From Caenorhabditis elegans (Eukaryota; Nematoda; Chromadorea; Rhabditida; Rhabditidae): a DNA stretch of 64,000 nt. The stretch covers positions 5,142,501 through 5,206,500 of the forward strand of contig NC_003280.10 in assembly GCF_000002985.6 (NCBI RefSeq), read 5' to 3'. This document shows positions 1-12,138 of this stretch, in pieces. The translations under genes and the position numbers were made by a program. Every line of letters begins with the position of its first letter. Position 1 is the first letter of the stretch. The notes under the pieces were generated by a model. It was not told where the DNA came from. It made no database searches and saw nothing but the letters and a program-made list of their open reading frames with translations.

Positions 1-427
1 CATTTGATCAACTTTGAGTTCCCATTTAAAGTGAGAGTAAAATTTTTTCAACAGACACTATAAATCCATATGATTTTTTAATTTCTCTGTTTTTTTAAAG
101 TTGTAATTTCAATTACCGGAGTGTAAATTCCTATTTCTTAAAATGGAGCACTCTGAAACTCGAAAAAACCACGAGTTCGCATAAATATCCGGTATCGGTG
201 AGTGTATTTAGAGTAAAATAAACATTTTCGTGGGAGCCGGTAAGACAAAAATTATGTCTCCAACTCGAATGCTGACTTTTCAAAAATTCAATAAAAATTA
301 AATGTGTCTATAAAGAAATGGCTCATGTTTTTTTTAAAAGAGTTTACTTTGGAACGTTTGTTTCAAAACATCTACTTCAAATCATTTCCAACCATGTATC
401 ACCATAATCTCTTTTCAGAATCCAAAG
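1..427. other. upstream flank of the isomerase gene, no gene seen
   Basis: AT-rich DNA 5' of the isomerase. The plus-strand frame at 304-492 is open by chance: the true start lies inside it in another frame. I see no RNA gene or repeat. Confidence 0.5.
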
Positions 428-1450
428 ATGTCTTCAAAATACAACTCCTTGAAACTGGTAAAAGTGAAGAATGTTGGAGATTTTGTGTATAAAGTATCAC
501 TGAACCGCCCATCTAAGTTTAATGCTTTAAATATGGTGATTTGGAAGTAAGCATTTTTTTGGAAAAATATTTTCATTGAATTTTGAATTTTCAGAGAAAT
601 TGGAGACTGCTTCCAGTTGATTGATGAAGATCCAGAATGTCGAGTGGTAATTTTGCAAGGAGAGGGAAAACATTTTTGCTCGGGACTTGATTTGAGTGGT
701 AGGGCAATCTCTTTGTAACTTCAGGAACCATAAAAAATCTTCAGAAGTCACATTTCTCAATGGAGAAGAAGCTGATGATTCTGCAAGAAGAGGAAGATCA
801 ATTTTAAGAACAATCAAGTTCATGCAAAAACAGTTTACATATATTGATGAATGCTCAAAACCAGTTATTCTCGCAATGCATGGTTATTGTCTTGGTGCAG
901 CATTGGATATTGCAACTGCTTGTGATGTTCGTGTTGCTACAAAAGACGCTGTGCTCTCTGTAAAGGAAGTAGATATTGGAATGGCTGCAGATGTCGGAAC
1001 ACTCAATCGTTTGCCTAAAATTGTTGGAAATCACAGTTGGATCAAGGATATTTCCCTTTCCGCTCGTCATTTCTCAGCTGGAGAAGCACTTCAATTCGGT
1101 AAGTTGCATTAACTTTTTTTTGGATCAATCATCATTTAAACATTCAGGTCTTCTTAGTCGCGTCTACGATACCCGTGAGGAAATGATAAATGAGGTGTTA
1201 AAAATGGCGAAACTGATTGCTTTGAAAAGTCCGGTTGGAGTACAGGGAACTAAGAATGCTTTGAATTACGCAAGAGATCATACTGTGGAGAATAGCTTGA
1301 ATTATGTGGTATGGTTTTTTGAAAGCGTTGATATTGAAGAAATGGTTTCAGGCCACTTGGAATATGTCCCAATTATTCACAGATGACATTATGAAAGCAA
1401 GTATGGCATCTTTGAGCAAGCAACCAACTCCACCATTTTCCAAATTATAA
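428..1450 (+). CDS. peroxisomal ECH1-type delta(3,5)-delta(2,4)-dienoyl-CoA isomerase
   Basis: Crotonase-fold enzyme that moves conjugated double bonds of unsaturated fatty acyl-CoAs during beta-oxidation. I join five exons: 428-546, about 595-697, 743-1099, about 1149-1308 and about 1355-1450. The start is ATG 428 (MSSKYNSLKLVKVKN). Visible motifs are NRPSKFNALN near the N-terminus, the oxyanion-hole stretch HGYCLGAALDIATACD, and KEVDIGMAADVGTLNRLPK. That last motif is diagnostic of ECH1: by alignment from memory, the Asp of AALD, the Glu of KEVD and the Asp of AADVG match the three acidic catalytic residues of rat ECH1. The protein ends in Ser-Lys-Leu, a canonical type 1 peroxisomal signal, and I see no mitochondrial presequence. 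Family and localisation are strong; the exact substrate is inferred. Confidence 0.9.
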
Positions 1451-1579
1451 TTTGTATTCGATATTAACTTGTAGAAATTAGATACAAACATTTTTTAAAA
1501 CACAAAAAATAATTTTATCTGAAAAGTGTGAAAAATGCATTCTGCTTTAAAACTCACTTTTTCTGCTTGAACTCGGCGG

Positions 1580-1695
1580 TTATGGAAGCTTTTGGGATAT
1601 CGTTTTTGAATTCTAAAAGAACACAAAATTTGAAACACAATGGCTACGGGAATTCTTGAAAAATTTAGTTTGAAGCCAGATATAAATTTCAAAAG
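1580..1695. repeat. left copy of a repeat flanking the minisatellite
   Basis: About 110 bp containing GAAGCCAGATATAAATTT and GGAAAATCTACTAAT recurs at 4306-4400 on the far side of the tandem array. A shorter shared element, CTTTTTCTGCTTGAACTCGG, occurs at about 1557 and again at about 1768. These look like dispersed-repeat pieces within which the array expanded. Confidence 0.7.
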
Positions 1696-1805
1696 TTTGG
1701 AAAATCTACTAATTCGGCATATAGGTATATTCCATTTGCTCTAACAGGTATGACTGAAAATTCACTTTTTCTGCTTGAACTCGGCGGTGAAGGATGCTTT
1801 TGGAA

Positions 1806-4277
1806 GGAAGCCAAAGAGTAAAATATAGTGGGAAGTCAGAGAGTAAAATAATTGGTGAAGCCAGAGAATAAAATATGGTGGGAAGCCACAGAGAGTAAAA
1901 TATAGTGGGAAAGCCAGAGAGTAAAATATTTGGGAAAGCCACAGAGTAAAATAATTGGGAAAGCCAGAGAGTAAAATAATTGGGAAAGCCAGAGAGTAAA
2001 ATAATTGGGAAAGCCAGAGAGTAAAATATTTGGGAAAGCCACAGAGCAAATAATTGGTGAAGCCAGAGAGTAAAATATCCTGTGAAGCCAGAGAGTTACA
2101 CGAAAAATAGATTGTTACACGAAAAATAGATTGTTACACGAAAAATAGATTGTTACACGAAAAATAGATTGTTACACGAGAAATGGATTGTTACAAGAAA
2201 AATAGATTGTTACACGAAAAATAGATTGTTACACGAAAAATAGATTGTTACACGAAAAATAGATTGTTACACGAAAAATAGATTGTTACACGAAAAATAG
2301 ATTGTTACACGAAAAATAGATTGTTACACGAAAAATAGATTGTTACACGAAAAATAGATTGTTACACGAGAAATGGATTGTTACACGAAAAATAGATTGT
2401 TACACGAAAAATAGATTGTTACACGAAAAATAGATTGTTACACGAAAAATAGTAAAATATTTGGAAAAGCCACAGAGTAAAATAATTGGTGAAACCAGAG
2501 AGTAAAATAATTGGTGAAGCCAGAGAGTAAAATAATTGGTGAAGCCAGAGAGTAAAATAATTGGTGAAGCCAGAGAGTAAAATAATTGGTGAAGCCAGAG
2601 AGTAAAATAATTGGTGAAGCCAGAGAGTGAAATATTGGGTGAAGCCAGAGAGTAAAATATCCTGTGAAGCCAGAGAGTAAAATAATTGGTGAAGCCAGAG
2701 AGTGAAATATTTGGTGAAGCCAGAGAGTAAAATATCCTGTGAAGCCAGAGAGTAAAATAATTGATGAAACCAGAGAGTAAAATATCCTGTGAAGCCAGAG
2801 AGTAAAATAATTGGTGAAGCCAGAGAGTGAAATATTTGGTGAAGCCAGAGAGTAAAATATCCTGTGAAGCCAGAGAGTAAAATAATTGGTGAAGCCAGAG
2901 AGTAAAATAATTGGTGAAGCCAGAGAGTAAAATAATTGGTGAAGCCAGAGAGTAAAATAATTGGTGAAGCCAGAGAGTAAAATAATTGGTGAAGCCAGAG
3001 AGTAAAATATTTGGTGAAGCCAGAGAGTAAAATAATTGGTGAAGCCAGAGAGTAAAATAATTGGTGAAGCCAGAGAGTGAAATATTTGGTGAAGCCAGAG
3101 AGTAAAATATTTGGTGAAGCCAGAGAGTAAAATATTTGGTGAAGCCAGAGAGTAAAACAATTGGTGAAGCCAGAGAGTAAAACAATTGGTGAAGCCAGAG
3201 AGTAAAATATTTGGTGAAGCCAGAGAGTAAAATATTTGGTGAAGCCAGAGAGTAAAACAATTGGTGAAGCCAGAGAGTAAAACAATTGGTGAAGCCAGAG
3301 AGTAAAACAATTGGTGAAGCCAGAGAGTAAAATATTTGGTGAAGCCAGAGAGTAAAACAATTGGTGAAGCCAGAGAGTAAAACAATTGGTGAAGCCAGAG
3401 AGTAAAATATTTGGTGAAGCCAGAGAGTAAAACAATTGGTGTAGCCAGAGAGTAAAATAATTGGTGAAGCCAGAGAGTAAAATAATTGGTGAAGCCAGAG
3501 AGTAAAATATTTGGTGAAGCCAGAGAGTAAAATAATTGGTGAAGCCAGAGAGTAAAATAATTGGTGAAGCCAGAGAGTGAAATATTTGGTGAAGCCAGAG
3601 AGTAAAATAATTGGTGAAGCCAGAGAGTAAAATATTTGGTGAAGCCAGAGAGTAAAATATTTGGTGAAGCCAGAGAGTAAAATATTTGGTGAAGCCAGAG
3701 AGTAAAATATTTGGTGAAGCCAGAGAGTAAAATATTTGGTGAAGCCAGAGAGTAAAATATTTGGTGAAGCCAGAGAGTAAAATATTTGGTGAAGCCAGAG
3801 AGTAAAATATTTGGTGAAGCCAGAGAGTAAAACAATTGGTGAAGCCAGAGAGTAAAATATTTGGTGAAGCCAGAGAGTAAAACAATTGGTGAAGCCAGAG
3901 AGTAAAATATTTGGTGAAGCCAGAGAGTAAAACAATTGGTGAAGCCAGAGAGTGAAATATTTGGTGAAGCCAGAGAGTAAAATAATTGGTGAAGCCAGAG
4001 AGTAAAATATTTGGTGAAGCCAGAGAGTAAAATATTTGGTGAAGCCAGAGAGTAAAACAATTGGTGAAGCCAGAGAGTAAAATATTTGGTGAAGCCAGAG
4101 AGTAAAACAATTGGTGAAGCCAGAGAGTGAAATATTTGGTGAAGCCAGAGAGTAAAATAATTGGTGAAGCCAGAGAGTAAAATATTTGGTGAAGCCAGAG
4201 AGTAAAATATTTGGTGAAGCCAGAGAGTAAAATAATCGGTGTAGCCAGAGAGTAAAATAATTAGTGAAGCCAGAGAG
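1806..4277. repeat. 25-bp minisatellite, about 84 copies
   Basis: A 25-bp unit built on GAAGCCAGAGAGTAAAATA plus six variable bases (ATTGGT, TTTGGT, CCTGTG and others) repeats from 1806 to 2093 (about 11 units, with GGGAAAGCC variants) and from 2449 to 4277 (about 73 units). The inner monomers differ mostly at the ATAATT/ATATTT/ACAATT position. The unit has no stop in any minus-strand frame, so all three minus frames stay open for 1.6-1.9 kb. None of this looks like a real protein gene. Confidence 0.95.
2094..2448. repeat. 19-bp tandem array nested in one 25-bp unit
   Basis: About 18-19 nearly identical copies of GTTACACGAAAAATAGATT. The left edge follows GCCAGAGAGT and the right edge runs into TAAAATATTTGG, so the array sits inside a single 25-bp monomer. 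It is a direct tandem repeat without spacers, so it is not CRISPR-like. Confidence 0.95.
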
Positions 4278-4305
4278 TTTGGTGAAGTTGGTTTTCAAAT
4301 TCTGA

Positions 4306-4400
4306 AAGAATGCAGACAAAATGGCTACAGGGATTTTCAAAAAAGTTATTTTGAAGCCAGATATAAATTTTCAAAGGTTGGAAAATCTACTAATTTTGCA
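4306..4400. repeat. right copy of the repeat flanking the minisatellite
   Basis: Matches 1580-1695, sharing GAAGCCAGATATAAATTT and GGAAAATCTACTAAT in the same orientation. The shared GAAGCCAGA core resembles the start of the satellite monomer. Confidence 0.7.
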
Positions 4401-4496
4401 TAGTACACCCATACCCGAAGGTGTGGCGGGCCGCCCGCTAGTTGTAGAAAAGTTAGAAACAATAATATTGTCAAAGCGATTTATTAGGTCAATAGT

Positions 4497-5915
4497 TCAT
4501 GTATCAGTTCCAAATTCCATGAGAGCAAACATTTTGACACCAGAAACGAGAAATACGTATTGCATAGCCAAGTGCATCATATCATAGTCAGTCTGAGTCC
4601 GAAAAGCAATAGAATATTGAATTAAAGCCACGGCAAGAACAGTATACATGACAGCCATCATCAAAAAAGGTCCATTGATTCCAGAAAAGATGAGTCCGAT
4701 GAACAAATGACAAAAAATCGATAATCCAGCAACAGAACCAAGGATTTTCTGTCTGTTGTCAGTATGAATCAATACCATTGGATACACAAATGATGCAATC
4801 TGAAATTCTTAAACGTTTTATCAATTGACAACTTAGAAAACTCACCATTTGTGTAAAAACTGTAAACGGAGCAGATTCAACCCAATCATCCTGATTTATG
4901 AACCCAATTAGTACTGACTGAACAAAAATGAATGCACAGCTTGCAATTCGTTTTTCTGCCAATGATCGGACTCTCAAGTTGTAATACACATAACTGGCAA
5001 TGAGAGGGATTACAATAGTGATGACGAGAATTGCTCCAAGGTTAAGGAAAATGATTCCAAAGACTGGAGCAGTGATATATGAACCAATGAATGATGAGAT
5101 GGAGGCAACAATTAGAAGAAATGTGGCGTTTGCGAAAGTCTGAAAGAATTCTTTGAAATTGAATTATTGAAAACTTGAATAATACCTTCGAGATGTTAAA
5201 CCCAGACGATTTTTCTGGAGGAGACATGTTCATCATCAAGTTTCCGAACCAGTTGACATCTTCCTTGAAAGTTTGCTGAAAATATTCGATGAAAGTTTCT
5301 CGTACATTCTCAAACTTTTGAAGAGATTCAAAGATCCTGAGATCATCATTTTGAATAACTGTAGCTACACGTTGCCCACCTACATCAACGCTACGGCAAA
5401 GTAGGTAAAAATTCCATTCAGTTCAAAAAAATTCTTGCTTTCAAAACACATTATGCATTCTTGAAAACATTCTATGATTCTCACGAAACCCAGAAATGGT
5501 CGGGCTCGGTGAACTGTGACACCACCGGGCGTTAGGTAGGTATGCGGAAGGTTTGAGGAAGCGTGCCTACCTACCACGAATTCAATTTTTGATTAGATCA
5601 TACATAGACATGAATTTTTGGCGATTCATGACAACAATGTGTATGTTTGAATTTCAAACTAGGATCCCATGATTTCCACTTCTTTCCGATTTACATCTAA
5701 CTTACAGCGAAATGGTACACGTCATTTGCGGTACGCTCGACAGTTTCCGGAAACTTTCTCAGATTTTTGTCGTAATATTCTTGCAAATCATGTCCCAAAT
5801 CCGAATAGTTTCTGATGACGTCACGTAGTACATGAGTGACCTCTGTTCCTTCGTTCTTTACTGCATTTGTAATATCCTCAAGTCGTTCATATCCGTTGTC
5901 AGCATCTTCAGGCAT
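4497..5915 (-). CDS. multipass membrane protein, nematode family not recognised
   Basis: Four exons join in phase: 5706-5915, 5186-5275, 4846-5139 and 4497-4799, giving 298 residues. Start ATG is 5915 (MPEDADNGYERLED). The first 100 residues are hydrophilic and acidic/helical. The remainder is strongly hydrophobic, with about six to seven membrane segments (for example FLLIVASISSFIGSYI, GAILVITIVIPLIASYVYY, FLMMAVMYTVLAVALI). The topology recalls Bax-inhibitor-like proteins, but I cannot see a signature motif and do not claim the family. The gene is convergent with the isomerase across the minisatellite. Intron 1 (430 bp) holds a short foldback repeat. Confidence 0.8.
5531..5576. repeat. short foldback repeat of the TAGGTAGG type
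   Basis: GTTAGGTAGGTATGCG and its inverse GCGTGCCTACCTACC sit about 15 bases apart in intron 1 of the membrane-protein gene. Similar GGCAGG/CCTGCC foldbacks recur elsewhere in this window. Confidence 0.6.
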
Positions 5916-6074
5916 TATTGATCAATTTGTGACGAGAAAATAAATCGATATATCGAGAAATAAGTGGTTTTGGGTCTGACGGGGGGAAAACCACAATTTT
6001 AATTAAATAAAAAAAGGCCGCCACGAGTTAATAGAAAAACAATTTATTTCATACATATCTGATATTAAAAAAAA

Positions 6075-8316
6075 TCACTTAAGAAAATGTTGAGTCCATT
6101 GATCATGAAGCAATTGATTATATGCATCAGAACCTTCTCTTCCTTTTGTTTTAATTGCCATTAAATGTTCTCTTCGTTTCACTCGACGTTCACGCATTTT
6201 TGAAAGATGATAACTTGATATAAGTGGCATTAGGAAGGAAAACAACGGGTGCAGCTGAAAAATTAAAATTAAATTGATTTTTTTGATTTGTTTTATGCCC
6301 AGTGAAGACACTTTTTATCCATGCGAGATACGCCTGCCTTGCGCCAAGTTACTAGGATTTTACGCCAAAAAAGAGACTATTTGGCATGCAGGAACAATTA
6401 CTGAAAAATCCGAATTTTTAATACTTTTTTTTGAAAGTTTTTGATTGTTAAAATAAATTGACTAGCTTTAACAATTTTTTTATCCAGATTTTCAATTCCT
6501 GCCAATACAACAAAATAATGTATTTGCGTCTTTTCAGAGTAAACTTTTCAAAGCAACTTCTCAAGAAGCACAATTTAATTTCCAAAAATGTTTGTCTGTC
6601 TGCCTTCATGCCTACGCCTGAATTTATGCTCGTCTACAGTGGAAGCGTTTAATTGACGATTTTTGCACAAAAAACCCCTCCAAACTCACATAAAATATAG
6701 TTTTGACAGTAGCCAATGCTGGCTGATTATTGATAAAAGCATCAAATTGAAAGTTTCTGAGCGTAAATGTTCCCACAATGTAGATCACAGACATTATCAT
6801 ATTTATTATCAAAATTGATGAGATAAATGTGGTTGTGTCAATGTTTTCAACAATTTGAAATCTTCCCGATAAACTTATTTCTATTCTGAAACATCTTTTT
6901 TTGAGAACTCCTTGAGTTTTAAGCCAACCTGCTCTCTCTCCGTTTATTTACAAATCGAACAACCTGAAGCAAAATAAGTGCTAGAATAGCCAAGAAAAAA
7001 CAGAAAATGTAGAGAATGTTGAGCTGAAACTTTAAAAATTAATTAATTTTAATTCTTCCTGGAAAACTAACTCTAATTTCCACACCTTTTGGCGGACTGA
7101 TTGCAGTGATAACTGGCGAGTTATAATCAGCGTCTTGGTAAGCCCAAACAAGTAGAGAGAGGGGTAATACAATACACTGAAACTTTAAAAGTTAATAAGT
7201 CACAAAATTAAAATGTATAACTCACGAAAAATAAGTAAGCAAGAATATGCCAAAATGAAGTGTTGTGCTCGTAACTTTCAATTTTGATAGTTGCCAATAA
7301 TCGTTCAATTACCATGAATACCTAAAAATTAGTTGGTTTAGAAAATATTTGTTATGATTTTTTATTCGTTTTTTTTTCTAAATGTTCTCACTCAATTACT
7401 TCGGCCAATCATCTGAACTTTCAATCTTGATATATCTGCAGCAGAAACCTGATATTTCTATTCAACCGTGTAAAATGAACAAATTATCAGCATCATCTTG
7501 TAAGATTGAAGATTATCAAAATCATTTTTTAAACACTGTGAAATAGAAGGTGGTTGCACAAATTATACATTTTTGCTTGATGTTTGAACGTGGGAAAAAC
7601 AGATTGAATTCATGTTTGAACTAAATGGTCCAGACATTTTCTGTTTTTAGTATTTTAACAACCTAACCTGTGTTAACATTCCACAAAATAAACAACATGC
7701 AATTGAGCTGTGCACAATAGCATACGGGACCATTGAAACATGAATATCACAATCTGTTTGATAATCCAAAAATCGTTCAATCATCATGAGATATGAAGCT
7801 GTGAATAGGAATGAGTGAAATATCGCAGCGAAAAAGTACATTGTCAAAAGAAGCTGGAAATTAAACATTGGGTTTCTAGAACGTTCCAGGAATATAATCT
7901 TACCTTGAAGTTTGGGTGGAACGTAGAGTTCCAAATGAATGTTTTGATAAAGTATGAACATGTAAAAATGGAGGTAACGGATAGGACAACATATATAAGA
8001 TATACAATTTGATATCCAACTGAGAAAGCCGTAGCGCTGTTCTGAAAAATTGTTTAAAATTTATTTTAAAAATTATTAAAGAAAGCCGTTTATAAAAAGT
8101 ACTTGAAATTCTCAAATATTTTATCCGGTTTCTGGATCTTTTTCAAATTCAATTAAAAATGCATGGTACGTCTACTGAATTTGATTTTCAGTGTGCAAAA
8201 CTTTGTTTAAAATTAAATTAGATATGACTTTAAAAAATTTTCAGAAAAATTTTTTTGTCTGAACGGTGTGGAAAAAAACTCACTTCTTTACAAATTTCAA
8301 TCAATTCTCGATCCAT
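6075..8316 (-). CDS. seven-transmembrane chemoreceptor, Sra superfamily (SRAB/SRE-like)
   Basis: Eight exons join in phase: 8284-8316, 7904-8041, 7668-7853, 7226-7321, 7072-7176, 6929-7023, 6690-6885 and 6075-6254, giving 342 residues. Start ATG is 8316 (MDRELIEICKEN). Seven hydrophobic segments are visible, together with VIERLLATIKIESYE after TM3 (the E-R plus YE pattern of this superfamily), LSGRFQIVENI before TM6, and a basic tail carrying GREGSDAYNQLLHDQW. These point to the Sra superfamily, with SRAB or SRE the closest classes as I remember them; SRB is less likely. It is presumably a plasma-membrane receptor of chemosensory neurons. The donor of exon 3 is GTTAGG rather than GTAAG. No breaks are visible. 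Confidence 0.8.
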
Positions 8317-10095
8317 ATTTTCACATTGGCAAGTTGATCAGTGATAAGACAAGGTCAATACACACACAGAAACTCGGAAGGAAAGATGAGGGGTGTTTAG
8401 TGATGATCCTAAATAAATAGAGTATTTTTGTTTCTAAGCAAGCAAAGAAAGTTTCCCAAGGAAGAGAGAGAGAGAGAGTTAGAGGTAAAAAGAAAAAGAA
8501 GACACATTTTTGTGATTTTTCTAATATTTCCCAACCTAAAAAAACATGTGATTTTTTTGTGATTCGCCCTCATTTAGCTCATCTGGCTGAGTGAATTCGT
8601 TCAAAATTACATTGAGATTCATTCGAGTTTCAGGTTGAACAAGAGATATGTGGGAAAAACGAGAAATGTGAGCAAATGTGCAAATGTGCAAAACGTCAGA
8701 AACAAAAAAGAGAAGCTCATCTCATTGTTGTCCTTGATGTGCGCCATGACGTATTTGCATTTTTATTTTATTTTTTCTAGATAATTGGGATGGAGGTTCA
8801 TTTTTCAATATGGGAACCTAATTCAAGAAAAACCTGAAATGTGTTTTTTTTTTGGTATTTGAAATAAGATTGTTTTTCAACAAAATTGAAATATTTCAGA
8901 TTAAATTTGAGTGTCCGAAAAAGAAGAGGAAAAACTACCATAATTTTAGTGTACTTCTAGACACCCTCAAAAATATCCAAAACCTGCAAATTCAATTTTT
9001 GAGCAATTTACTGCAGTGGGGAAAAGATGCACTCTGAAAATTTTCAGATCGAATTTTATTAGTTTTTCCAAAAATGAGCTGAAAAAAATCCTGCATGCCT
9101 TTTATCCGAAACAAAACCAAAAATTTAAAGCTCAAAAAAAACAGTAACACTATTATATCTTTGCAAAAAATTGCCAAAGCGATTTATATACACTTGCGGG
9201 AAAACAAGGTGAAAAATTGTGGAGCCAGAGAATTTGTTTTTTGTTTTCTGTTGCCGGAGATATATTTGAACAGCCTATAGTGTAGCCTTTGCATCAGAAG
9301 AATGATTTAATTTTGTTTAATCCGTTATTTGTTTTACTTTTGCATTTTTTTTCTACCAAATAAGTACGGATCTATTGAAAGATGAGTTTATAACTTGGTT
9401 TTTTTCTAATTTTTCCCAGGATTCTTAGAAATTTAACAAAATCTGATTGTTTTCTTCATCTTCAAAACACAGCTGATTAGATAAAATAGGACACAATTTC
9501 GACGCTGCTGATGTTTTCAATCGGTCAAGTGACAAATCCATGAAAACGGATAGCGTGGGAGAAGGGAAAGTAGGGGAGTTTAATTCAAGGATAGTTATTT
9601 AAACTTTATCCTGTGAATACCTTATCCAAATCAAACTGAGGTTTGGTGATGGAGGAATACTTTAACAAAAAAGAAAATGGAATAGAAGTTTTGCAGAATC
9701 TCGGAGTATTTTGAAAATTATAAATTTATATTTGATGCTTAAGAACCATTCTTAAAATCTGGAAAAAAATTGATTTCAAAAAATTTCAGTCATTTTTTCA
9801 AGTTAGCTCTAAAAGTTTTACAAAGTTTTTACTCCAATATTAACTTTTCGCATGCCAAGATTTTTTTCTGAAAATTAAAAAAAAGTGAAACAAAAAAGAT
9901 CATAGACAAATAGTTGTGAATTGAAAATTGAACTACAAAAAGTTCTTCTCTCACTTTTTCTCTCACTTTCAGGATTTCGATTTCAAGTGTGGTTTTCAAG
10001 TACTCACATGAACTGCATACAAAATTTACTTTGTCTACATACTCTTTTCTACCTTTTTAGAAAGTAATTTTGAAAAAACGTCGTGGGAAAAGTAG
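8317..10095. other. intergenic, no gene seen
   Basis: About 1.8 kb of AT-rich DNA upstream of the receptor. A GAGAGAGAGAGAG run lies near 8462. Scattered frames of about 60 residues on both strands lack splice context or composition suggesting coding. I see no tRNA or other RNA gene. Confidence 0.5.
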
Positions 10096-10266
10096 ATGAA
10101 AAGTGGAATGACAGGAACTAAACGATGGGAGGAAAGGCGTAAAAAGAGTGCAATATTTGAGCTTGATTCGGATTTCACATCTTCTAAAATTTCACTCCTC
10201 ACTGCTACGTCGTTTGCTTGTTTCATCTTCATCATTGCAAAATTGGCTGCAATTCAATGCCGATGA
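10096..10266 (+). CDS. possible 56-residue membrane peptide
   Basis: A short frame from ATG 10096 (MKSGMTGTKRWEERRKK...) to TGA 10264-10266. It has a highly basic N-terminal third, then acidic/polar residues, then the hydrophobic stretch LLTATSFACFIFIIAKLAA near the C-terminus. A TTTTTAG acceptor lies just upstream at about 10060, so it may be the last exon of a longer gene. The opposite strand is also open here. I do not recognise it. Confidence is low and rests on composition only. Confidence 0.25.
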   Translation: MKSGMTGTKRWEERRKKSAIFELDSDFTSSKISLLTATSFACFIFIIAKLAAIQCR

Positions 10267-10618
10267 ATGCGTCAAAAAGCAACAAAGTTCATTTTTCAAA
10301 AAAAATCTTTTTCATATTTCATAAATTGAAGAAAAACAGCATTCAAAAATAGTTGAAATTTTGTATAAATAAAAATCTTAAAGCACAAATTTTCAAAGTT
10401 AAAAATCGAAATTATTTGTGCCTGTAGGACGTAATTGGGCAAGTTAAGAAAAAACCTGAAAAAATTGAGCTTGTGTTTCAAGAGGAATGAAGAACCAATT
10501 TTCAAATTAGTTTCAGATTCCCATGCCTTTTGAATAACTATTTTGATATTTGGTTCTATATTTTTCCATCAATTATTTTTTGTTTTGTGATCAGCATTAT
10601 TATTATTAATTATTATTA

Positions 10619-12138
10619 TTAAAGTTTTGATTTATTCATTGTATAAACCGAATCCCAATAATTTGAAATAGCATTATCATAATTCTCAGCTCCTTCCTGA
10701 CCAGTCGATTTAATTTGAATTGTTGATTGAACTTTGTTGTTCCGTTTGAAATTCAAATGATTCAAAGCTTTGAATCCAATAAATACAATTACTAAATTAT
10801 AGGTAGGTGTTGCACAATAAACACCTCTCATGACTGTGTAATTAATAAATCCACGAAAGAAATCAGGGCCAACAGTTCGAATGAGGAGAATTGTTGATAC
10901 ATACCAGCCAAAAAATAATAAATGAGTGAATGTGACAATTAATGTAAATCTTGAAGATTGGGATATTTCCTGCATTTCATATTTTACTGATAATGATACA
11001 TTCTTGCGGCGGTACCTGGAACTTAAAACATTTTTTGAAAATGTTCAACTTTTAAAATTGAGTAATCTTCCTAGAAGGAAACAACTGTTAAGTTTTATTT
11101 CTATTTTAAATTTTATTTCACAATATTTCCTAACCATTTCAAGTTATGAAAGAATCTAGTTAGAAACATGTTGTGTTTTGTCCGAAAGATTAACAATCAG
11201 GTCACACTTTTCAGATATGTTGCACCTTTATTCAATTTTGTTTACTTTAGCTTTCTCAGAAAATGGAAAAGAAATCACTTTGGCATTATAGCTCACTTTT
11301 CAATATGATACTTTTTGGGAGACCCAAGTTGAACTTTTGAAAATATCATAAAGTTCTCACAACTTTATTTCTTCTCCTTACCTTTGATGTAATATTTTAT
11401 GAATAAAAAGAAGAATAAGGTTGCATATGAAGTTTGTAATTTTCAAATACAGCATATACCATAAAAATGAGTTGAATTGAAGAGCAGAAGTTGCAGGAAC
11501 AAGGATAAAATTTATGAACGGCTTGTCAAACTTCTCTTGTCCATAAATATCGTACAAAAACATACTGTCAATTGCTATCTGAATTTTAGTTATTCTTCAA
11601 ACTAATGAGACATTTGATTAGCTCACCACAACAAGAACCAAAACAGGACCTAATAGAGTTCGTACATGCTCATAGCTGTGAGCCATTTTTAATGCTACAA
11701 ATCGTTCAACTGTAAATGCAGTCGGTAGAATCATTGGAATTGTCATAAAAATGAGAGCAATCATGTGACCGTATTTAAATAAAGTTGCATTAATAATTAA
11801 GTCACAATTTGAAGTTACAAAGAAGGGAACGAAGAAGTGATAGCCCTGCAAATTATGTTGGTAATTGAAATTTGTTGGGCAATTATTCCAATATTTAAAC
11901 TCACAAATGTAAAACATATAATTGATGCAAAAAGAAATGTTCCAATGAAATATGATACTAATAAAAACTTTAAATTTCCATGAAATGGAAGCTTGAATAC
12001 TTTTTCAACCATAAAAAAAATTAACGATGGCATCGCAAGAAGTGAAACAAAAAACGACCAGAATTGAGCAATCATATAAAATGGATGATATGTGAGTTGA
12101 TATGCCAACTCACATTCTGTTAGGTTTGCTTCCGACAT
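10619..12138 (-). CDS. SRB-class chemoreceptor (locus A)
   Basis: Four exons in the layout shared by this cluster: 11905-12138, 11627-11845, 11382-11578 and 10619-11015, giving 348 residues. The protein opens MSEANLTECELAYQLTYHP and shows the SRB hallmarks: CELAYQ-YHP-Y-AQFW at the N-terminus, LPFHGNLKFLL after TM1, SNCDLII in loop 1, FTVERFVALKMAHSYE after TM3, and a C-terminal tail with STGQEGAENYDNAISNYWDSV. SRB proteins are nematode G-protein-coupled receptors; some have reported sensory or sperm-guidance roles, but no ligand can be inferred here. All phases close and there are no internal stops. Like the other receptors here it is on the minus strand, which points to tandem duplication. 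Confidence 0.9.

Noticed and set aside
2094-2448. Regular 19-bp repeats as a possible CRISPR-like array
   Set aside because: Units are directly adjacent with no spacers, and the genome is eukaryotic; it is a minisatellite.
2400-4340. Minus-strand open frames of 540-646 residues with a 25-residue repeat
   Set aside because: They are the translation of a 25-bp satellite that has no stop in any minus frame; three overlapping equivalents exist, monomers vary freely, and no promoter or splice context is seen.
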